Shown here: positions 7,725 to 15,646 of the stretch, piece by piece
Numbering within the stretch: position 1 is the stretch's first letter
Layout of the letters: each line of letters starts with the position of its first letter
NCBI GenBank assembly: GCA_949288065.1
Contig: CASEIL010000018.1
Span: 1 to 38,450, forward strand
DNA from: an uncultured Phascolarctobacterium sp.
GTDB lineage: Bacteria > Bacillota > Negativicutes > Acidaminococcales > Acidaminococcaceae
Length of the DNA: 38,450 nt
Direction: 5' to 3'
The notes under the pieces: model-generated
Told to the model about the DNA's origin: nothing
The model's input: the letters and a program-made list of their open reading frames with translations, nothing else
The model's database searches: none
Position numbers and translations under genes: made by a program

Positions 7725-8669
7725 TTAAACGGTTAAACGCTGCTCTTTTTTCTTTGCAGCTTTAGGCTGCTGCTCCAGCAGCTCGTATATTCTTTCCAAA
7801 TCCTCGGCAGAATAATATTCAATTTCAATTTTGCCCTGCTTTTCGTTTTTCGGCACAATTTTTACCTTCGTGCCCAACAGCTCAATCAAACGGTTTTGAA
7901 AATCACGGCAGTAAACGCTGATTTCTTTGGCAGCGTGCTTTTTAACTTTCGGTTTTTCCTGTTCTTCTGCGCCGCCAATAACAGCCTCGCCGTTTTTAAT
8001 TTTCTTAACCAGTTCTTCCACCGCACGTGCAGAAAGCCCCTGTTCCATAATCAGCTGTGCCAGCTGCTCCTGCTCCTCAGTTTTTTCAAGCGCTAACAAC
8101 GGACGCACCTGCCCCATCGTCAACGTTTCACGTGAAACAGCCTCGCGTACACTCTGAGGCAAATTCAAAAGCCTTAAAATATTGGTAACTGCCGTGCGGC
8201 TGCGGCCGATTTTTTTGGACGCCTGTTCCTGCGTAAAATTAAACTCGCTCATCAGGCGCTTAATGCCTTCCGCTTCTTCAATTGGGTTCAGGTCGTGACG
8301 CTGAATATTTTCTACCAGCGCAATCTCTGCCATTTTAGCGTTATCGTAATCGCGTACAATTACAGGCACGGTTTTTAATTTTACGCTCTGCGCTGCACGC
8401 CAGCGGCGCTCGCCCGCTACCAGTTCATACTTGCGTCCATTTTTTCGTACAATTAACGGTTGAATTACGCCGTGTTCTTTAATGCTTTCAGCAAGCTCCT
8501 CCAGCTTTTCCGCGTCAAAGGTTTTGCGCGGCTGCTGAGGGTTCGGTACAATATCGCTGACAGCAATTTCTATTTCCTTTTCGTGCGGCTGCACTTCTTC
8601 AACCGGGGCAACGGTATTATCGCTAAAAATAGCGCCCAGCCCTTTGCCCAGTCCACCTTTTTTATTCAT
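7725..8669 (-). CDS. parB: Chromosome-partitioning protein ParB (Spo0J)
   Basis: ParB is a CTP-dependent clamp that loads at parS and gathers the origin region for segregation with ParA. The 314-residue protein has the N-terminal stretch GLGKGLGAIF that contacts ParA, the CTP-binding part with GERRWRA (residues 86-92), the ENIQRHDLNP segment, and a helix-turn-helix (FTQEQASKKIGRSRTAV). It ends in a leucine-rich dimerisation domain. The start is set at 8669 rather than an upstream in-frame start at 8735 because the family motif begins there. That gives an 8-base overlap with the parA stop. A perfect parS site lies inside its own coding sequence (8124-8139). Confidence 0.97.
   Translation of the reverse strand: MNKKGGLGKGLGAIFSDNTVAPVEEVQPHEKEIEIAVSDIVPNPQQPRKTFDAEKLEELAESIKEHGVIQPLIVRKNGRKYELVAGERRWRAAQSVKLKTVPVIVRDYDNAKMAEIALVENIQRHDLNPIEEAEGIKRLMSEFNFTQEQASKKIGRSRTAVTNILRLLNLPQSVREAVSRETLTMGQVRPLLALEKTEEQEQLAQLIMEQGLSARAVEELVKKIKNGEAVIGGAEEQEKPKVKKHAAKEISVYCRDFQNRLIELLGTKVKIVPKNEKQGKIEIEYYSAEDLERIYELLEQQPKAAKKKEQRLTV
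8124..8139. promoter_or_regulatory. parS site 1 (within parB)
   Basis: CGTTTCACGTGAAACA differs from the B. subtilis parS consensus TGTTTCACGTGAAACA only at the first base and contains the full 14-base palindrome. Confidence 0.95.
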
Positions 8670-9432
8670 CGCCAAGAACCTCCTGCGCCAGTTCCATATA
8701 CACCTGCGCACCTTTGGATTTTGGATCGTACACAATTACCGGCTGCCCGTGGCTCGGAGCCTCGCTTAAACGCACGTTGCGCGGAATAATGGTATTATAC
8801 ATTTTGGTGTTAAAATACTTGCGCACCTCGCCCACAACGTCACTGGAGAGATTCGTGCGCTGGTCAAACATCGTCATCAAAACTCCTTCCAGCTTTAACG
8901 CCGGGTTCAGGTTGCGCTGCACCAGCTTAATGGTATTCATCAGCTGGCTAACGCCCTCCAAAGCATAAAACTCACACTGAATCGGCACCAGCACGGAATT
9001 AGCCGCCGTCAGTGCGTTAATAGTCAGCAGCCCTAAGGAAGGCGGGCAGTCAATCAGCACATAATCATAATCGTGCTTAACGCGTTCCAGCGCCATTTTT
9101 AAACGCCCTTCCCTGTTCATCAGGCTTACCAGTTCAATTTCCGCACCGGCCAGCTGAATAGTTGCCGGTACAACATCCAAATTTTCATAATCGCTGTGCA
9201 GCAAAACGTCCTTCATTGCCACATCGTTAATCAAAGTATCATAAATGCACTTTTTAATATCGCGTTTATCAAAACCAAGGCCGCTGGTAGCGTTGCCCTG
9301 CGGGTCGGCGTCCAGCATCAGCACCTTACGCCCTTTTTGCGCCAGGCACGCTGCCAGGTTTACCGCCGTGGTGGTTTTGCCAACGCCACCCTTCTGGTTT
9401 GCGATTGCAATTACTTTTACCAAACTACTCAC
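8662..9432 (-). CDS. parA: Chromosome-partitioning ATPase ParA (Soj)
   Basis: ParA is a Walker-type ATPase that binds DNA non-specifically as an ATP dimer and moves ParB-parS complexes. In Bacillus the equivalent Soj also regulates DnaA. The 256-residue protein has the deviant Walker A KGGVGKTT (residues 14-21) after IAIANQ, a switch region DADPQGNATSGLG, and the Walker B-like VLIDCPPSLG. It is the short chromosomal form without an N-terminal DNA-binding extension. A parS site sits about 90 bases upstream. The start at 9432 has GAGGTGAG before it. Confidence 0.97.
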   Translation of the reverse strand: MSSLVKVIAIANQKGGVGKTTTAVNLAACLAQKGRKVLMLDADPQGNATSGLGFDKRDIKKCIYDTLINDVAMKDVLLHSDYENLDVVPATIQLAGAEIELVSLMNREGRLKMALERVKHDYDYVLIDCPPSLGLLTINALTAANSVLVPIQCEFYALEGVSQLMNTIKLVQRNLNPALKLEGVLMTMFDQRTNLSSDVVGEVRKYFNTKMYNTIIPRNVRLSEAPSHGQPVIVYDPKSKGAQVYMELAQEVLGDE

Positions 9433-9456
9433 CTCATCAAATCACTAAAACGTCAT

Positions 9457-9485
9457 TTATAATTTTATCACATTTTGCTGTGCAA
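9457..9485 (-). promoter_or_regulatory. Possible parA promoter
   Basis: On the minus strand TTGCAC (9485-9480) and TTATAA (9462-9457) are 17 bases apart, 25 bases before parA. The parS site at 9515 is just upstream of it. Confidence 0.4.
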
Positions 9486-9514
9486 ACATATAGAAACTTA
9501 AAGTTTTTCTTTTA

Positions 9515-9530
9515 CGTTTCACGTGAAACA
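9515..9530. promoter_or_regulatory. parS site 2 (upstream of parA)
   Basis: This is CGTTTCACGTGAAACA, the same 16-mer as the site within parB. It lies in the gap between divergent parA and the GNAT gene, so ParB loading could affect both promoters. Confidence 0.95.
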
Positions 9531-9544
9531 ATAAATTTTTAGCC

Positions 9545-9573
9545 TTGCCCAGCGAAGAATATTAAAATATAAT
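9545..9573 (+). promoter_or_regulatory. Promoter of the GNAT gene
   Basis: TTGCCC (9545-9550) and TATAAT (9568-9573) have a 17-base spacer, 20 bases before the start codon at 9593. It starts 15 bases past the parS site. Confidence 0.6.
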
Positions 9574-9592
9574 AACCTTAAGGAGTCAGACT

Positions 9593-10099
9593 ATGCAGAT
9601 AAGAAAAGTAACACCAAATGATTACGAAGCAATTTATGAATTTGTACAAACCGCCTTTGCCACAGCAGATGTAAGCGACGGCACAGAGCAGGATTTTGTT
9701 GTGCAGCTGCGGCAAAGCGCGAACTACCTGCCGGATTTGGAATTTGTCGCCGTTGAAGATAATGAAATTATTGGGCACATTATGCTGACAAAACAGGCAG
9801 TAAATATCAACAAACCGTTAAATGCTGTGCTTGTTGCGCCGTTAAGCGTTAAGCAAAACCTGCGTAATACAGGTATAGGCACAAGCCTGATGCAGCATGC
9901 ACTAAAGTACGCCAAACAAGCTGGCTTTGGAGCCGCCTTTTTAATTGGCAACCCGGATTATTACAAGCGTTTTGGTTTTAAAGAAACAGGCTTTTATAAC
10001 ATAAAAAATTACAACACCCTGCCGGATAAATATGTGCTTGCCTGCCCACTTCAACAAAATGCTTTTAAAGGAGTAACCGGCAGTATAAAAATTATATAG
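9593..10099 (+). CDS. GNAT-family N-acetyltransferase
   Basis: This 168-residue protein has the GNAT fold used to move an acetyl group from acetyl-CoA to an amine. The acetyl-CoA binding motif A is seen as VKQNLRNTGIGTSLMQHAL (about residues 83-101, with the R/Q-x-x-G-x-G/A-like N-T-G-I-G loop). It is followed by the GFGAAFLIGNPDYYKRFGF segment that marks the YhbS-like (COG3153) branch. The substrate is unknown. It has a clear RBS (AAGGAG) and its own promoter, and is transcribed against its neighbours. Confidence 0.85.
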   Translation: MQIRKVTPNDYEAIYEFVQTAFATADVSDGTEQDFVVQLRQSANYLPDLEFVAVEDNEIIGHIMLTKQAVNINKPLNAVLVAPLSVKQNLRNTGIGTSLMQHALKYAKQAGFGAAFLIGNPDYYKRFGFKETGFYNIKNYNTLPDKYVLACPLQQNAFKGVTGSIKII

Positions 10100-10106
10100 C
10101 ACAAAT

Positions 10107-10134
10107 AAAAAATGCGGCCGCAGCCGCATTTTTT
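10107..10134. terminator. Bidirectional terminator between GNAT and the YbaK gene
   Basis: A 12-bp stem (10107-10118 with 10123-10134) has the arm AAAAAATGCGGC and a 4-base loop. Its T arm reaches the stop codon of the opposing YbaK gene, so the two features touch. Confidence 0.85.
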
Positions 10135-10604
10135 TATTTTAATTTGCAAACATCTACCCAACCGGCAAAGTGGTCGGTTTGCTTTTCCAGCTCCGGTATC
10201 GTCAGCTTAATCGCACTATTGCTGCTGCCGCACGCCGGGTAAACATATTCAAAGCATTTCAGTGATTCATCCAAAAATACCTGCACACCCTCGTTAACGG
10301 CAAACGGGCAAACACCGCCCACCGCGTGGCCGATTAACCTTTCGGCATCCTCAGCCGCCAGCATTTTGGCCTTCACGCCAAAGCGTGTTTTATATTTATG
10401 GTTATCAATTTTAACATCACCCGCAGCGACAATTAAAATTACATCGTCGTGCACGGCAAACGAAAGCGTTTTGGCAATCAAGCTGCCGTCACAGTTCAGT
10501 GCCTTAGCCGCCAGCTCCACCGTCGCGCTCGAAACATCAAATTCTAAAATCTGGTCCTCCATATTGCGGGCTTTAAAATAAGCCCTTACCTTTTCAATCG
10601 ACAA
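10134..10604 (-). CDS. YbaK/EbsC-family aminoacyl-tRNA deacylase
   Basis: This 156-residue protein belongs to the YbaK/ProX editing family, which hydrolyses mischarged tRNA (for example Cys- or Ala-tRNAPro) in trans. The invariant lysine is visible in SLIAKTLSF (Lys45) and the conserved glycine loop in GHAVGGVCPF (residues 91-100). Which mischarged tRNA it clears cannot be decided by eye. It starts 17 bases after the oxidase gene with AGGGGT before its ATG, and is likely in the same transcript. Confidence 0.85.
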   Translation of the reverse strand: MSIEKVRAYFKARNMEDQILEFDVSSATVELAAKALNCDGSLIAKTLSFAVHDDVILIVAAGDVKIDNHKYKTRFGVKAKMLAAEDAERLIGHAVGGVCPFAVNEGVQVFLDESLKCFEYVYPACGSSNSAIKLTIPELEKQTDHFAGWVDVCKLK

Positions 10605-10621
10605 ATTAACCCCTCCGCTAA

Positions 10622-11641
10622 TTAAATACGCACCATGTCACGCGTAATATCGCTGATTTTTTCTGCACCGCACATTTTCATCGTGTCTTCCAGCTCACCG
10701 GCCAGCTTTTCAATGTAAGCCTTCACGCCCTCTTCCGCGCCGCCGTATACTGCCGTTACAAACGGACGGGCAATAACAACGCCGTCTGCGCCCAGCGCCA
10801 AAGCCTTAAAAATATCCACGCCGCTGCGGATGCCGCCGTCAACCAGCACCTTCATACCGCCGCCAACTGCGTGGCAAATTTCTTCCAGCACTTCTGCCGT
10901 GGCGGCGCACTGGTCCAGCACCCTGCCGCCATGGTTGGAAACAATAATTGCCTGCGCTCCTGCCGCATGGGCTTTTAAAGCGCCGCGCACCGTCATAATA
11001 CCCTTAACGATGAACGGAATACCAGCTTCCTTAACAATTTCTGCCAGCTCTTCTACAGATTTGCTGCCTGCGGGCGGCTGCATATTTTTTAAAAACGGCA
11101 GGCCTGCGGCATCCACATCCATGGCAACGGCAAAAGCGCCGCTGTTTTTAACAAGCTGTAATTTTTCCTTAACCAGCGGCATATTCCACGGCTTAACAGT
11201 CGGTATGCCTGCTCCACCTGCTTTGGCAATAGCTTCCGTCGCGCCAATCATCACCTGCGGGTTCAGGCCGTCGCCGGTAAAGGCAGCAATGCCATTATCC
11301 GCACAGGCTGATACTAAAATATTGTTATAGGTAAGCTCGTCATAATAATCGCTGTAATGCAACTCAACCGCACCGACCGGGCCTGCAAAAAACGGATAGC
11401 TGAACTGCCTGCCGAACAGGTTAACGCTCATATCTACCGGTTTATTCTCGCACAACGTATCCATATTCACACGGATTTCCTGCCATTTCTGGTAGTTGCG
11501 GATGGCAGTATCGCCCACGCCCTTGGCACCGGGGCCGGGAATGGTATTGCGGCATGCCAGTCCGTTGCAAACCGGGCAGGCTTTGCATTTAGCATTGTCA
11601 ATACGCGTTTTAGCGTTTTGTAAAACTTCAGTATAATTCAT
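10622..11641 (-). CDS. FMN-dependent alpha-hydroxy-acid oxidizing protein
   Basis: This 339-residue TIM-barrel flavoprotein is of the lactate/glycolate oxidase and isopentenyl-diphosphate isomerase-2 superfamily. The catalytic histidine is in IIVSNHGGRVLD (His237), followed by KVLVDGGIRSGVDIFKALALGADGV, the FMN-phosphate site. An N-terminal cysteine cluster (Cys19, 22, 25, 30) is typical of a subfamily found in anaerobic Firmicutes. Its role there is unclear, but such enzymes may pass electrons to a partner rather than to oxygen. The ATG at 11641 is chosen because GGAGGT sits 7 bases before it; a longer frame starts at 11695. Confidence 0.85.
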   Translation of the reverse strand: MNYTEVLQNAKTRIDNAKCKACPVCNGLACRNTIPGPGAKGVGDTAIRNYQKWQEIRVNMDTLCENKPVDMSVNLFGRQFSYPFFAGPVGAVELHYSDYYDELTYNNILVSACADNGIAAFTGDGLNPQVMIGATEAIAKAGGAGIPTVKPWNMPLVKEKLQLVKNSGAFAVAMDVDAAGLPFLKNMQPPAGSKSVEELAEIVKEAGIPFIVKGIMTVRGALKAHAAGAQAIIVSNHGGRVLDQCAATAEVLEEICHAVGGGMKVLVDGGIRSGVDIFKALALGADGVVIARPFVTAVYGGAEEGVKAYIEKLAGELEDTMKMCGAEKISDITRDMVRI

Positions 11642-11710
11642 AACCAAACCTCCAAAAAGCAGCTTTGTATTTAATTGTACTACATTTATAAACAAAAAGC
11701 ATTAACAAAA

Positions 11711-11741
11711 TAAAAAAACTCCGGCTTTTTACACCGGAGCC
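11711..11741 (-). terminator. Terminator after the zinc-ribbon gene
   Basis: On the minus strand CTCCGG (11739-11734) and CCGGAG (11724-11719) form a stem followed by seven T, just past the stop at 11748. Confidence 0.8.
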
Positions 11742-11747
11742 TGAAAA

Positions 11748-12026
11748 TTATTTCTTTTTAACCTCGCCGTTATTCCACGCCTCGGCCGCTTTTTTGTAAG
11801 AGGTATATTCCTCGGTGGTTGCGCCGCAGGCTGTGCAGATAACCTTATTCATCGTGTCGTGCTTAAAGCTGCCCATAGTTATAAATTTGGCGGTTTTCTG
11901 CCCGCATAAAGGGCAGTTTTTTAAATCAACCGGCTTGTAATCGCCGCCGCTGGCTTTTTTAAACATATAAAAGAATACGCCGGCCGCTGCGCCTGCCAGT
12001 ACTGCATACAACAAAGTATCACCCAT
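11748..12026 (-). CDS. Membrane-anchored zinc-ribbon protein, Lar-like
   Basis: This 92-residue protein has an N-terminal membrane helix (about 5-21). A small domain with two Cys pairs follows (NCPLCG, Cys38/41; CTACGA, Cys64/67), ending YKKAAEAWNNGE. The CPxCG...CxxCGA...A-x-x-x-WN layout is that of the Lar (restriction alleviation) zinc ribbon found in phages and many bacteria. A transmembrane anchor is not usual for soluble Lar proteins. It is a single-gene unit with its own promoter and terminator. No restriction system is in the window, so a Lar function is not implied; a structural zinc ribbon with another role is just as likely. Confidence 0.7.
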   Translation of the reverse strand: MGDTLLYAVLAGAAAGVFFYMFKKASGGDYKPVDLKNCPLCGQKTAKFITMGSFKHDTMNKVICTACGATTEEYTSYKKAAEAWNNGEVKKK

Positions 12027-12068
12027 AACAACTCACCCCTTCAAAATATTAAGCTGTTCCTTAGTTTT

Positions 12069-12096
12069 ATTGTAACACATCTTGCGCGCTGGTCAA
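12069..12096 (-). promoter_or_regulatory. Promoter of the zinc-ribbon gene
   Basis: On the minus strand TTGACC (12096-12091) and TACAAT (12074-12069) are 16 bases apart, about 43 bases before the start codon. Confidence 0.6.
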
Positions 12097-12108
12097 AATA
12101 TTTTTTGT

Positions 12109-12145
12109 GTAAAATAAAAAACAGAGGTGCATAAACCTCTGTTTT
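12109..12145 (-). terminator. Terminator after noc
   Basis: An 11-bp stem (12145-12135 with 12128-12118, arm AAAACAGAGGT) has a 6-base loop and is followed on the minus strand by a T-rich run. It closes the mnmE-mnmG-rsmG-noc unit. Confidence 0.85.
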
Positions 12146-12162
12146 CAACATAACCAACATTT

Positions 12163-12171
12163 TTATCCACA
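12163..12171 (+). promoter_or_regulatory. Isolated perfect DnaA box
   Basis: TTATCCACA is the strict consensus DnaA box. It abuts the noc stop codon about 9 kb from oriC. A single 9-mer could arise by chance. Confidence 0.35.
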
Positions 12172-13044
12172 TTATTTACCGCTGACAATCTGCGGCTTTT
12201 TGGTATTTTTAATACGCAGCGTTACCACAACGTCGTCGCCGTCAAGCTCCTGCTTAATCTGCGCAGGGATACCTGCCTCGTTGATAGTACCGACAATTTT
12301 CTTTACGCTGTTTAAATATATTCTTACATCATTAACGATAAGCATACGTTTTTTGGGCTTCGGCTCATTATCAGCCAGCAATTTGGCAACATATTCGTCC
12401 GTCTGTTTTACGTTCCAGCCGTTTTTTATAATCAGCTTTAAGGCCTGTTCCTGCTGCTCCCTGTCCTTCAGCTTTAACAGCGCCCTGCCATGCCTTTCAG
12501 TCAGCCCGGCCTCTTTAATGGCGTTTCTAATCTCCAAAGGCAGGTTTAAAAGGCGCAGCTTGTTGGCAATGGTAGATTGCTTTTTGCCTACCCGCATCGC
12601 CATGGCTTCCTGCGTCAGGCTAAACTGCGTCATCAGCTTTTCATAGCCTTCCGCCTCTTCAAAAAAGTGTAAATCCTCGCGCTGCAAGTTTTCAATTAAA
12701 GCAATCTCAGCAATCTGCTGCTCGGTATAATTGCTCACAATTACCGGCACATCGCTCAGCCCGGCAAGTTTGGAAGCACGCAGTCGGCGCTCACCGGCAA
12801 TTAAAATATAGGTATCGCCTGCTCCCCGCGCCACCAACAGCGGCTGCAAAACGCCGTATTCAGCAATGGAAGCCGCCAAATCGTCCAGTGCTTCCGCTTC
12901 AAAATCCTTACGGGGCTGATAGGGATTGGGCAGAATTTTTTCCACCGGCACGCGCAGCACGTTAATTTCGCCGCTAAAGTGCTTAATAACGGAACCGCCT
13001 TCCTGTTCTGTTTGCAAAATTTTAAAACCATCTTCAACAAACAT
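12172..13044 (-). CDS. noc: Nucleoid occlusion protein Noc (ParB paralogue)
   Basis: Noc is a CTP-binding ParB-like clamp that binds NBS sites and blocks division over the chromosome. The 290-residue protein has the CTP-pocket motif GERRLRA (residues 84-90), the segment ENLQREDLHF, and a DNA-reading region GKKQSTIANKLRLLNLP followed by LTERHGRALLKL. These stretches follow Bacillus Noc rather than Spo0J, in particular Q in the recognition helix, K in ANK, and R in ERH where ParB has G. The well-known amphipathic membrane-targeting start of Bacillus Noc is not evident here. A GGAGGT site precedes the ATG at 13044. It is last in the mnmE-mnmG-rsmG-noc unit. Confidence 0.93.
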   Translation of the reverse strand: MFVEDGFKILQTEQEGGSVIKHFSGEINVLRVPVEKILPNPYQPRKDFEAEALDDLAASIAEYGVLQPLLVARGAGDTYILIAGERRLRASKLAGLSDVPVIVSNYTEQQIAEIALIENLQREDLHFFEEAEGYEKLMTQFSLTQEAMAMRVGKKQSTIANKLRLLNLPLEIRNAIKEAGLTERHGRALLKLKDREQQEQALKLIIKNGWNVKQTDEYVAKLLADNEPKPKKRMLIVNDVRIYLNSVKKIVGTINEAGIPAQIKQELDGDDVVVTLRIKNTKKPQIVSGK

Positions 13045-13056
13045 TTTGTACCTCCA

Positions 13057-13152
13057 TCATTCCAAAGGATTTTTATCGGGCAAGCCCGCCTTACGCGGAT
13101 ACGCCTTCGGCGAAGGCTTAACCTTTTTGATGCTGATTACTGCCCTGCCAAA
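13057..13152 (-). pseudogene. rsmG: Out-of-frame C-terminal end of rsmG
   Basis: In the frame one base on from the annotated one, the minus strand reads [18 protein letters not shown] then PRKAGLPDKNPLE and TGA (13059-13057). This is the conserved RsmG tail (KVKPTPKKYPRKAGTPxKxPL in relatives). Its stop sits 12 bases before the noc start, right before the noc ribosome site, which is normal operon spacing and marks it as the ancestral gene end. Confidence 0.85.
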
Positions 13153-13753
13153 CCTCCTGCGCCGATACTATTTTTCCTCCCAGCACACTTAAAGCCTTAC
13201 CGGCAGCGGCAATTTCCTCTTTATATTTGCTGCCCTTAAGGGCGACGAACATGCCTCCAACCTTTACCAGCGGCAGGCAGTATTCCGACAGCACGGAAAG
13301 GCGCGCAACCGCTCGGGCAGTAACAATATCATATTTTTCGCGGTGCGCCGCGCTTTTACCGGCGTCCTCCGCACGCAGATGCACACCTTCAATATCTTTA
13401 AGCTGTAACTCGTCAATCACGCGCTGCAAAAAGTTCAAGCGCTTGGCCAGCGAATCAATCAGCACTACCTTTAGTTCCGGGCAGTAAATTTTCAGCGGAA
13501 TACCGGGAAAGCCTGCCCCCGTGCCGACGTCTGCCAAAACCTTGCCCGGGAAATAATCTGCGTAAGCCATTAAAGAATCCACCACATGTTTTACGGCCAC
13601 ATCCTCCGGCTCGGTCAGTGCGGTAAGGTTCATTACCTTGTTGGTTTCCACCAGCATTTCGTAGTATTTGTTAAACTGCGCCATCTGCGTTTCTGTTAAG
13701 TTAAAACCTGCACCGGCGGCTTTTGCAGCCAGTATTTTTTCAAACTCAGTCAT
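13118..13753 (-). CDS. rsmG: 16S rRNA (guanine-527-N7)-methyltransferase, C-terminus frameshifted
   Basis: RsmG (GidB) methylates G527 (E. coli numbering) in 16S rRNA. The SAM-binding site is clear in [18 protein letters not shown], with [14 protein letters not shown] and [12 protein letters not shown] after it. The ATG at 13753 overlaps the mnmG stop by 8 bases. The open frame stops at 13118 after 211 residues, ending [13 protein letters not shown]. The expected conserved end is present in another frame, down to 13057 (see next entry). About eight residues that usually join these parts also seem missing, so a deletion of 3n+2 bases is likely. The core fold is intact, but stability or activity may be affected; a sequence error cannot be excluded. 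Confidence 0.85.
   Translation of the reverse strand: MTEFEKILAAKAAGAGFNLTETQMAQFNKYYEMLVETNKVMNLTALTEPEDVAVKHVVDSLMAYADYFPGKVLADVGTGAGFPGIPLKIYCPELKVVLIDSLAKRLNFLQRVIDELQLKDIEGVHLRAEDAGKSAAHREKYDIVTARAVARLSVLSEYCLPLVKVGGMFVALKGSKYKEEIAAAGKALSVLGGKIVSAQEVWQGSNQHQKG
13541..13554. promoter_or_regulatory. Second, weaker Noc-binding candidate
   Basis: CTTGCCCGGGAAAT matches the NBS consensus at 12 of 14 positions. It lies inside rsmG, 0.5 kb upstream of noc. Confidence 0.25.
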
Positions 13754-15629
13754 GGTCCTGCTCCTTACAGCGTTTAACCTCCAGCACAATCATTAACACA
13801 TTAATATCTGCCGGGGACACGCCGGAAATACGCGACGCCTGCCCGATGGATACCGGGCGGATTTTAGCCAGTTTTTCCGCCGCCTCAGAAGAAAGCTCCT
13901 TAATGGAGTGGTAATCAATATCTGCCGGAATAAGCTTGTTTTCCAGCTTCAGCGCGCGTTCAACTTCCTGCTTCTGCTTGTTAATATAACCTTCATACTT
14001 GGCAAAAATTTCCGTCTGTTCTGCCACAACCTCCGGCAGCTCCGGCAGGTTAAACTCTGCCGCCAGTTTTTTATAAGTTACCTCGCCGCGGCGGAGTAAA
14101 TCTAAAAGCGTCATGCCCGGGCGCACCGGCGCAGTGCCGATATTTTTCAGCTTTGCTTCCGTTTCCGCATTAGGCGGCACATTGGTTGTGCCAAGCTGAT
14201 GGATTGTGCGCTCCAACAGTGTGCGCTTGGCAGTAAATTTTTCGTAACACTCGTCGTCAACCAAACCTATCTCCCTGCCCTTTTCCGTCAGGCGCAGGTC
14301 TGCATTATCCTGCCGCAGCAGCAGGCGGTATTCCGCACGCGAAGTCATCATGCGATAAGGCTCATTGGTGCCTTTGGTTACCAAATCGTCAATCAAAACG
14401 CCGATGTAGGCGTCATTTCTGCCCAGTACAAACGGCGGCTGCCCGTTAATTTTACGCATGGCGTTAATACCTGCCATTAAGCCCTGCGCCGCAGCCTCCT
14501 CATAACCGCTGGTGCCGTTGGACTGCCCGGCAGAGAACAAACCGCTGATGCCCTTATGCTCGAGCGAAGCGTTCAGCTGCAAAGGGTCAAGGCAATCGTA
14601 GTCGATAGCGTAGCCCGCGCGCATCATGCGGCAGTTTTCCAAACCGGGTATGGTCTGCATAAACTTTAGCTGCACATCAGCAGGCAGAGAGCTGGACATG
14701 CCCTGCACATACATTTCGTTGGTGCGCAGGCCTTCCGGCTCGATGAAAAGCTGATGACGTTCCTTGTTGGCAAAGCGCACAATTTTCGATTCTATCGATG
14801 GGCAATAGCGCGGCCCCACGCCTTCAATCATGCCGTTAAACATGCCGGATAAATGCAGGTTATCGCGGATAATTTGATGAGTTTTTTCGTTTGTATAGGT
14901 CAGCCAGCACGGTACCTGTTTGCGATCGGTAATATCGCTGATGAACGAAAAGTTACGCATGGCAGCATCGCCATTCTGAATTTCCATTTTACTGTAATCA
15001 AGGCTGCGGGCGTCGATACGCGCCGGCGTGCCTGTTTTAAAACGCATCAGCTCCAGCCCGTTTTCCAGCAGCGACAGCGACAATTTATTGGCGCTGCGCA
15101 AACCATTCGGGCCGGATTCATAATTAACCTGTCCATACACAATGCGCGCCCTTAAATAAGTGCCAGTGGCCAGAATAACGCATTTGGCTTCAAATACTTC
15201 GCCTGTTTCAGCTTCCACGCCGACAACTTCACCATTAGAAACGATGAGCTTATCAATCATCAGCTGTTTAACATCCAGTCGCTCCTGATTTTCTACCGTC
15301 TGCTTCATAATGGTGTGGTAAAAGGGTTTGTCCTCCTGCGCGCGCAGTGCCTGCACCGCATAGCCCTTGCCGGTGTTTAACAGGCGCATCTGAATGCACG
15401 CCTTATCAGCAGCAAGGCCCATTTCGCCGCCCAGCGCGTCAATCTCGCGCACTAAATGCCCCTTGGCAGGCCCGCCCACCGAAGGATTGCACGGCATTAA
15501 GGCAATATTATCCATTGACAGCGTAGCCAGCAGCGTTTTACCGCCCAGGCGTGCTGCCGCCAGCGCCGCTTCCACACCGGCGTGCCCTGCACCGACTACA
15601 ATAACGTCATAACTATCAGTAATATACAT
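13746..15629 (-). CDS. mnmG: tRNA uridine-5-carboxymethylaminomethyl modification enzyme MnmG
   Basis: MnmG (GidA) is the FAD- and NADH-using subunit that, with MnmE, installs the (carboxymethyl)aminomethyl group on U34 of certain tRNAs. The 627-residue length is normal. The FAD-binding GAGHAG is at residues 13-18, and the family signature with the active cysteine is [17 protein letters not shown] near residue 43. A later [11 protein letters not shown] and the C-terminal helical MnmE-binding region ([14 protein letters not shown]) are intact. It begins 17 bases after mnmE and overlaps rsmG. The upstream RBS is AGGTGAAAC. Confidence 0.97.
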   Translation of the reverse strand: MYITDSYDVIVVGAGHAGVEAALAAARLGGKTLLATLSMDNIALMPCNPSVGGPAKGHLVREIDALGGEMGLAADKACIQMRLLNTGKGYAVQALRAQEDKPFYHTIMKQTVENQERLDVKQLMIDKLIVSNGEVVGVEAETGEVFEAKCVILATGTYLRARIVYGQVNYESGPNGLRSANKLSLSLLENGLELMRFKTGTPARIDARSLDYSKMEIQNGDAAMRNFSFISDITDRKQVPCWLTYTNEKTHQIIRDNLHLSGMFNGMIEGVGPRYCPSIESKIVRFANKERHQLFIEPEGLRTNEMYVQGMSSSLPADVQLKFMQTIPGLENCRMMRAGYAIDYDCLDPLQLNASLEHKGISGLFSAGQSNGTSGYEEAAAQGLMAGINAMRKINGQPPFVLGRNDAYIGVLIDDLVTKGTNEPYRMMTSRAEYRLLLRQDNADLRLTEKGREIGLVDDECYEKFTAKRTLLERTIHQLGTTNVPPNAETEAKLKNIGTAPVRPGMTLLDLLRRGEVTYKKLAAEFNLPELPEVVAEQTEIFAKYEGYINKQKQEVERALKLENKLIPADIDYHSIKELSSEAAEKLAKIRPVSIGQASRISGVSPADINVLMIVLEVKRCKEQDHD

Positions 15630-15646
15630 AGTTTCACCTGCTAAAT

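Noticed and set aside
12172..13044. Second ParB as a plasmid or prophage partition remnant
   Set aside because: There is no second parA, the gene is in the mnmE-mnmG-rsmG unit, and recognition residues match Noc.
13057..13152. Programmed ribosomal frameshift in rsmG
   Set aside because: There is no slippery heptamer with a stimulating structure, no known case in this family, and residues seem missing at the junction.
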